NCBI RefSeq assembly: GCF_900116105.1
Contig: NZ_FPAC01000005.1
Location: forward strand, 124,001-188,000
Direction: 5' to 3'
DNA length: 64,000 bases
Origin: Paenibacillus sp. 453mf
Lineage (GTDB): Bacteria > Bacillota > Bacilli > Paenibacillales > Paenibacillaceae
Shown: positions 59,031-64,000 of the stretch, piece after piece
Layout of the letters: every line of letters starts with the position of its first letter
How positions within the stretch are numbered: the first letter of the stretch is position 1
Notes under the pieces: model-generated
The model's input: only the letters and a program-made list of their open reading frames with translations
Database searches by the model: none
Told to the model about the DNA's origin: nothing
Translations under genes and position numbers: made by a program

Positions 59031-60677
59031 TTACATTCCGTCAGTGAGCGTGACGCGGAGCTCAGCTTCAGGCTGTTCAGTTCGGTACATAAATGCATAA
59101 ATCTCGAGCTCACTCGCTCCTGTATAATTCTCGTATACATCGATACTTTTGTTCTTCCCATTACCAGCAAAGTCTTGGATGGAAGGGACCCCATACACTT
59201 TGTCCTTTCCTTGACCGTAATAGGTCTGGTTAATGCCGCCAAACTTGAGGTCACTGCTTTCTGATTCGATATATAGATTATTATCCTTCGTATAGTAAGT
59301 CCAGGTGACCGGATAACCTTCATAATCTTGTGTAAAGCTCTGCTTCTCCTCTGAAATTCCAGTTAACAGCACCGGCTCCTCGCTTCCCTTAAGCTCGTCA
59401 GCTCGATGTGCCGCGATTAGAGTTATCGGACTTGCTCCAATAGAGGAGAGCTCGATATCAGGTGATAATTCAAACCGAAGCTCCGATTTGTATTTGTCCT
59501 CCTGATAAGCATCAAAGCCCGTGATTCGCTTCCCACCTATATCGAGATGATAATTCAGGTAAGGCACCCTCGTGTACTCCTCTTCATGCTGCAGCACAAT
59601 ACGAATTTGGGTCGGAGTGACAATCATCTCCGTAATTTTACTGCCTCCCGGTATCTCTTCAATGGGAATATCCAGCTGCTTCTTCACTGTGCCGCTCTCC
59701 ATTTGTTTCTTGGACAAAGAGAAATGAAGAGTCCATTCTCCATCCGATCTATTGACCTCTCGGTCATAGACAAGTCTAAACTCAGTGCCCTCTTCATTTA
59801 CTTCGGTCGTGTTATAAATTTGCTGTGTCGTGTATTCCTGCTTTAGACCCGGCGTTCCGAATACAGATGGCTCTGCTTCTGCAATGACCTCTCCGCTCCC
59901 CTTCCTTGCTTCCAAGCGATACCAGGACCAGTCTTTGTCAGATGGGTCGATTAGAGATACAGAGGATTTCACTAGCAGCTTATCCTCGGATTGCTCGAAC
60001 GCATTGATGCTGAGGGTGTCAATGCCGTCCTTTTGTACCCAGAAGGTTTGATTACTCTGCTGCTTGGGATCAAAAGCGATGGGATACGATGTGTCCTCTG
60101 TCCAGCGGATATTTTTCAGCTCAAAATCCATCTCGGTATTCTGCGTGCTCATGACCCAATCTGTTTCAAAATACCCTTGATACATACCCAGCTCTTCGTT
60201 CCAGCGCTGTACGTAATTCCCCTCAATTGGCGTTCCCTTACTATCTACCAGTTGCATGGATTCATAGTAAATATGCTGGCTGTTCCCCTGACCCGGGTTG
60301 AGACTGTATAGGAGAACGGTGCGGTTCTCATCTGTAAAAGCGGTATGGACCGTCAAGGTTATTCCGTTCTTAGTCACCGACTGCTCTATACTTTGACCGA
60401 GTCCCTGTTCCAGCGCTGTCTGTATACCCGTTCGTGTAGAGAGAACATCCGTCCAATCATAGTTGATTGCAGCGTAGACAGGCGCAGCCGTCAGAGCTAC
60501 AGCAATGCTCACCGCTATGGCTGCTTTACGCTTCCTCCTGCTTCTAGTGCCTTCCAGCGTTGTATCCTTATCACGAAGCTCTCCACGCTGAATACTCTCA
60601 AACATTTGATCAAAATCAGGATAAGAAACGGGGGTACGCTGCACTTCATCTTTCAGCTTTTTCTCAATGGATTCCAA
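59031..60677 (-). CDS. DUF4179 membrane protein, probable anti-sigma factor
   Basis: 548 residues. Cytoplasmic N terminus (~1-48), one membrane helix (AAIAVSIAVALTAAPVYAAI, ~52-71), then a large extracytoplasmic domain with the DUF4179 core (GLGQSIEQSVTKNGITLTVH, DENRTVLLYSL). In Bacilli such proteins are encoded right after an ECF sigma factor and hold it at the membrane. Its start lies 14 bases inside the sigma gene's end, so the two are translationally coupled. The signal sensed is unknown. Confidence 0.87.
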   Translation of the reverse strand: MESIEKKLKDEVQRTPVSYPDFDQMFESIQRGELRDKDTTLEGTRSRRKRKAAIAVSIAVALTAAPVYAAINYDWTDVLSTRTGIQTALEQGLGQSIEQSVTKNGITLTVHTAFTDENRTVLLYSLNPGQGNSQHIYYESMQLVDSKGTPIEGNYVQRWNEELGMYQGYFETDWVMSTQNTEMDFELKNIRWTEDTSYPIAFDPKQQSNQTFWVQKDGIDTLSINAFEQSEDKLLVKSSVSLIDPSDKDWSWYRLEARKGSGEVIAEAEPSVFGTPGLKQEYTTQQIYNTTEVNEEGTEFRLVYDREVNRSDGEWTLHFSLSKKQMESGTVKKQLDIPIEEIPGGSKITEMIVTPTQIRIVLQHEEEYTRVPYLNYHLDIGGKRITGFDAYQEDKYKSELRFELSPDIELSSIGASPITLIAAHRADELKGSEEPVLLTGISEEKQSFTQDYEGYPVTWTYYTKDNNLYIESESSDLKFGGINQTYYGQGKDKVYGVPSIQDFAGNGKNKSIDVYENYTGASELEIYAFMYRTEQPEAELRVTLTDGM

Positions 60678-61197
60678 GTGTCTTCTCTCCTTTCATATGA
60701 AGCCTATCATTCGTTTCCATGTCCCTTCGGAGCAGCTTCAGCGCCTTGTGAAGCCGGGACTTGACTGTACCTGCAGGAATATGGAGCGTCTCCGCAATCT
60801 CCGCTGTAGACATATCACTGCTGTAGCGAAGCGTAACGACAGCCCTTAGCTTGTCTGGAAGCTGGTGAAGCAGCGTGGCATATTCCTCTGCCTCCGCCCG
60901 CTCTATTACGATGTCATCCGGGGTCTTGGTTAGTCCGGCTGACTGGTCATGCTGGATTTGCACCAGCTTCTGCTTGTCTCTTTTCGTCTTCTTTTTCTTC
61001 AGTACATTTAGACAATGATTCATCGTGATCCGCATGAGCCATGCCTTGATATGCTCTACGCTGCTCCATTGCTGACGAAATACCATTATAAAAATATCGT
61101 GGCATGCATCTTCGGCATCCTGTGCATGCTGAAGCATGTAGTAGCATGTTCTGTACACATCTTTATGGTACGAATCAAACAGCTCTCGTTCGGTCAA
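60664..61197 (-). CDS. ECF-type RNA polymerase sigma factor
   Basis: About 177 residues. Region 2 (ELFDSYHKDVYRTCYYMLQH, DAEDACHDIFIMVFRQ) and region 4 (LPDKLRAVVTLRYSSDMSTA, IAETLHIPAGTVKSRLHKAL) are complete. TTG at 61197 sits eight bases after AGAGGAG and is the best start; a longer frame to 61236 would run into the promoter. A typical ECF promoter is found directly upstream, so it is probably autoregulated, and the overlapping DUF4179 gene encodes its likely anti-sigma factor. Confidence 0.93.
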   Translation of the reverse strand: MTERELFDSYHKDVYRTCYYMLQHAQDAEDACHDIFIMVFRQQWSSVEHIKAWLMRITMNHCLNVLKKKKTKRDKQKLVQIQHDQSAGLTKTPDDIVIERAEAEEYATLLHQLPDKLRAVVTLRYSSDMSTAEIAETLHIPAGTVKSRLHKALKLLRRDMETNDRLHMKGEKTLGIH

Positions 61198-61229
61198 TGA
61201 CTGCACTCCTCTCTTCACCTGATGCTTTA

Positions 61230-61257
61230 TAGACAATCGAGGGCAAAAATCGGTTCA
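61230..61257 (-). promoter_or_regulatory. ECF-type autoregulatory promoter
   Basis: On the minus strand TGAACC, 16 bases, TGTCTA, close to the sigma-V/sigma-M type consensus TGAAAC-N16-CGTC. It lies 33 bases before the sigma factor's start codon. Confidence 0.72.
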
Positions 61258-61299
61258 TTTTTCAACTATTCCTAAACTCCTGTTTCTTCTCACCGCAGC

Positions 61300-61337
61300 A
61301 AAAAACCGCCTGCTTCTTACAAAAAGAATCAGACGGT
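61300..61337 (-). terminator. Intrinsic terminator after GNAT gene
   Basis: On the minus strand ACCGTCTGATTCTT-TTTGT-AAGAAGCAGGCGGT followed by TTTTTG; mostly paired with two mismatches. Confidence 0.85.
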
Positions 61338-61378
61338 TGCCTAATGTTTTACGCCAATTAAAGAATACAGTCCATCCA

Positions 61379-61876
61379 TTAGTTCAACAAATAGCGCATA
61401 AATATATCATCTATGTATTTGCCGCCGATACAGAATTCATTCATCAGCCGGCCTTCTTCAATGAAGCCGCATTTCTGATAGAAAGCAAGTGCTCTCTTAT
61501 TATGGGACAGCACTCTTAAACGGAGCTTCTTCACTTGTTGTTCTTTCGCTAGCTCTTTCACCGAATCCATGAGCATGCTCCCAATTCCCCGCATCTGGTA
61601 AGCGGGATGGACGGCGATATGAATCTCCAATACATGCGAGTTGCTCCTCAGTCCAGTCGGTGATCTGAATCCAACATAGCCGACAACACGAGTGTCCATA
61701 ACCGCAATAATCTGGCTCCCTGGCGGGCAAGCATGCAAATACTGCTCCCTGGATTCCCAATGAACCGGTCCAGGTGCGGTATGCTCGTCCCATACAAGCG
61801 CATCCAGATCCATAAGCTGTCTTGCATCTCTTAGATGCGAAAGCCGGACCTCTATTGCCTCCTGGATAATGATCAC
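61379..61876 (-). CDS. GNAT family N-acetyltransferase
   Basis: 165 residues. Acetyl-CoA loop HPAYQMRGIGSMLMDSVKEL, preceded by the conserved strand EIHIAV and followed by LRVLSHNKRALAFYQKCGFI. The C-terminal GRLMNEFCIGGKYIDDIFMR resembles the YhfO/diamine-type branch, but substrate is not determinable. GTG start at 61876 with AAGGG upstream. Confidence 0.85.
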   Translation of the reverse strand: MIIIQEAIEVRLSHLRDARQLMDLDALVWDEHTAPGPVHWESREQYLHACPPGSQIIAVMDTRVVGYVGFRSPTGLRSNSHVLEIHIAVHPAYQMRGIGSMLMDSVKELAKEQQVKKLRLRVLSHNKRALAFYQKCGFIEEGRLMNEFCIGGKYIDDIFMRYLLN

Positions 61877-62015
61877 ATGAATCCAACCCTTCTATTCACG
61901 CTCTTTCAGCTCGAATGAACCACGCCACTAGCATAAGCGTTTTTTCTTATTCTATCACAGGCTTTTGACAGATTTACAGATGAAATGACAGATAACGCCT
62001 TATATTAACACGCAT

Positions 62016-62056
62016 GAAAAAGAGATACCCCCGAAGAAAGATCCGGGAGTATCTCT
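62016..62056 (-). terminator. Intrinsic terminator after chitinase gene
   Basis: On the minus strand AGAGATACTCCCGG-ATCTTTCTT-CGGGGGTATCTCT followed by TTTTTC. Confidence 0.93.
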
Positions 62057-62075
62057 AATGGTTATGATTACGCCG

Positions 62076-64000
62076 CTACTGGAGCTGCCACAAGGCCGGT
62101 ACGTTCGCAGGCTCCCAGCCCGGCAAGGAAGTATGGGCTTGCAGGCATTTATACGTGCTGCCATTATAGGTCACCAGCTGTCCCGTCGTATAAGCTACAT
62201 TCGCTTGCCAAGGCGTTGCGCCTGGATTTCCTGTTTCCGCCTTCGTCTTCACACTAAGCGCACTGCTTGCCGCAGATAGATTACCGGCAGCGTCCTTCGC
62301 CTTCACTGTAAAAGTATACGTGGTGTTTGCCGCAAGGCCGCTGATTGTCGCTGTAGTTCCGGTCACTGACGCTGCCAAAGCCCCTCCGTTGTATACCTCA
62401 TATCCTGTTACACCTACATTGTCTGTTGAAGCCGTCCAGCTCAGTGAGATACTGGAGGTCGTTTGGGCTGTGGATGACAGATTAGCTGGTACTGTTGGAG
62501 CTGTCGTATCGGGAGGCGGTGTCGTGCCGGAAGTCTTCGCAGTTACCGCATTGCTGGCTGCAGATAAGTTGCCGGCAGCGTCCTTCGCTTTCACTGTAAA
62601 GGTGTAAGAAGTGTTCGCCGCAAGACCGCTCACACTAGCAGTGGTACCTGTCACCGTTGCTGCCAGGCTAGCACCGTTATAAACGTTATATCCAGTAACA
62701 CCTACATTATCTGTCGAAGCATTCCATGCAAGCGTTACAGAGCTTGCCGTTACCGCGGTAGAACGAGCATTCGATGGAGCGCTTGGCGCAGTCGTATCCA
62801 CAGGAGGTGGTGTTGTGCCTCCGGTAGACAGATCGGCTTTCAGCTTGTTCTGAAGTGTCTTGTTACGATCACCGCTCAGCTCCCAGAACATCGCTCCACC
62901 AAGCCCTTTGCTCTTGATATAAGCTGTCTTGTGTCCGATGGACTCCACATCATCATAGCTGATGAATCGCTTATTGGTTGCATTGTACAGATAAGGAACC
63001 TTCGCTGTATCGTTCCAATAACGTGTATATCCATTCTTGTTAATGTAGTTTGCTTCCAGATCGTAGAAATCAAAGGAGCCTGCCTCCCATGTTCCTACAG
63101 ATGAACCGCCTGAGCATGCCTGATACTGCCCATTATTCGACTGAGTACATCCATCCCAGCCGCGGCCATAGAAAGGTACACCAAGTACAAGCTTGCTTGC
63201 AGGCACACCTGCATCCAAATGTCCCTGCGCTCCTGCTGCCACGTTAAACGTGCTAGCGTCTGGTACGCCTGCGGAAGCTGCTGCCGGGTCATTGTACAGA
63301 GGTGCATTATGTGCAGAAATTTTTTGCCACCCGCCATTAAAGTCGTAAGTCATGATGTTGATCCAGTCCACAATCGATGCGATATTTGCCAGCTCCGTAT
63401 TGGCAGCATAAGTCGGAGAAGCTCCACTTGCGATCGTTAGCAAATAGTCTTTGCCATCCACGGCTTCCGCTGCATTCAGCTTCTCGCGGATCTTGCTAAG
63501 CAGCAGGGTGTAGTTCTGTTTGTCCTGAGGGCGCTTGCTGTTGCCGTCCAGACCTCCTGATACCGGGTACTCCCAGTCCAGATCCACACCGTCAAAGTTA
63601 TACTTGCGCAGGAAATCTACTGCCGAATTGGCAAAAGTCTCTCTTGTGGCCGCAGTTGCCGCGACATCGGAGAAACGGTTAGACCACGTCCAGCCGCCGA
63701 CAGAGATAATCGTCTTCAGATTCGGATTAATCTGCTTCAGCTTGTTCAGCTGATTGATATTGCCTGCATAAGGCTGATCCCAGACATCACCTGGAAACCG
63801 TTTGCCTGTATCAATCCAAGGATCGCCCAGCACAATCGTTCCGTTCGGAACATTGATCGTCTGACTGTTCTCATCCTGACAGCTCCAGGTTGTCGGATTC
63901 GGACCCGTCGGGTCCGGGTTACCATGAATACCGTTCCAGCAAATATCAGCAAATGCATAATTGATATGTGTTACTTTGGTTGGATCAATATCCGATACGT
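62076..64000 (-). CDS. GH18 chitinase with two FnIII domains and a CBM5/12 (5' end outside window)
   Basis: About 640 residues visible; the N terminus, including signal peptide, lies beyond 64000. Catalytic GH18 barrel (window residues ~1-395) with the DxxDxDxE motif in [25 protein letters not shown] and [13 protein letters not shown]. Two fibronectin type III modules follow ([15 protein letters not shown] and [15 protein letters not shown] starts), then the chitin-binding CBM5/12 [20 protein letters not shown]...PALWQ. A secreted chitin degrader. The two FnIII modules are highly alike at DNA level (about 62270-62470 and 62550-62760), suggesting recent duplication or conversion. The gene ends in a strong terminator. 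Confidence 0.94.
   Translation of the reverse strand, partial: VSDIDPTKVTHINYAFADICWNGIHGNPDPTGPNPTTWSCQDENSQTINVPNGTIVLGDPWIDTGKRFPGDVWDQPYAGNINQLNKLKQINPNLKTIISVGGWTWSNRFSDVAATAATRETFANSAVDFLRKYNFDGVDLDWEYPVSGGLDGNSKRPQDKQNYTLLLSKIREKLNAAEAVDGKDYLLTIASGASPTYAANTELANIASIVDWINIMTYDFNGGWQKISAHNAPLYNDPAAASAGVPDASTFNVAAGAQGHLDAGVPASKLVLGVPFYGRGWDGCTQSNNGQYQACSGGSSVGTWEAGSFDFYDLEANYINKNGYTRYWNDTAKVPYLYNATNKRFISYDDVESIGHKTAYIKSKGLGGAMFWELSGDRNKTLQNKLKADLSTGGTTPPPVDTTAPSAPSNARSTAVTASSVTLAWNASTDNVGVTGYNVYNGASLAATVTGTTASVSGLAANTSYTFTVKAKDAAGNLSAASNAVTAKTSGTTPPPDTTAPTVPANLSSTAQTTSSISLSWTASTDNVGVTGYEVYNGGALAASVTGTTATISGLAANTTYTFTVKAKDAAGNLSAASSALSVKTKAETGNPGATPWQANVAYTTGQLVTYNGSTYKCLQAHTSLPGWEPANVPALWQLQ

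Overview
The window is a chromosomal segment of a low-to-mid GC, spore-forming, flagellated Firmicute, most likely Paenibacillus or a close relative. The evidence is a sporulation set (spoIIR, spoIID, a spoIIQ-like gene, spoIIID), the flhO-flhP hook/rod genes next to mbl, a csaB-type wall-polymer pyruvyltransferase, and the gene order prfA-prmC ... spoIIR-ywlC-mntP-ywlE-ywlG-glyA-upp-atp operon-ywzB-murA-spoIID-spoIIQ-spoIIID-mbl-flhO-flhP-fabZ. That order closely follows the matching arc of the Bacillus subtilis chromosome. No rRNA, tRNA, CRISPR array, intact insertion sequence or prophage gene was seen.

Bases 1-38640 are almost entirely minus-strand core genes. In transcription order (high to low coordinates) they are: fni and an acetyltransferase; ychF; prfA-prmC; a RodA/FtsW protein; spoIIR; ywlC; mntP; ywlE; then a ZTP riboswitch with an intrinsic terminator controlling ywlG-glyA; upp-mnaA; the complete F1Fo ATP synthase operon atpZ-I-B-E-F-H-A-G-D-C; ywzB; murA; spoIID; spoIIQ-like; spoIIID; mbl; flhO-flhP and an EpuA-type membrane peptide; fabZ; a phosphohexomutase; and DUF5693-csaB-tagA. 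MnaA makes UDP-ManNAc, TagA uses it, and CsaB pyruvylates ManNAc-containing wall polymer, so these three plausibly serve one secondary cell-wall polymer pathway.

Bases 38640-64000 are more accessory, with mixed strands and regulator/transporter modules: a decayed crtN-type carotenoid desaturase beside fni; a membrane-anchored phospholipase-D-like protein; a TetR regulator with a paired SMR exporter; a second TetR regulator with a SwrC-like RND exporter; a broken 1-phosphofructokinase-family gene; a DJ-1/PfpI protein; moaA; a LysE exporter divergent from a MocR regulator; an aldo/keto reductase; a quinone-reductase remnant; mobA; an MFS transporter; glnS; small genes; an ECF sigma factor with a DUF4179 membrane partner; and, at the right edge, the 3' part of a multidomain GH18 chitinase.

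The main signals not explained by ordinary gene content are: a cluster of four ~43-bp repeats plus a strong hairpin placed inside the ATP synthase operon between atpA and atpG; a family of related palindromes (GAATCAATTTCATA / TATGAAATTGATTC type) at three intergenic sites; a five-unit 30-bp in-frame repeat in the RND exporter; three independent decaying genes; and a phospholipase-D-like protein whose two HKD motifs both have Glu in place of Asp. I found no convincing wholly new multi-gene system.
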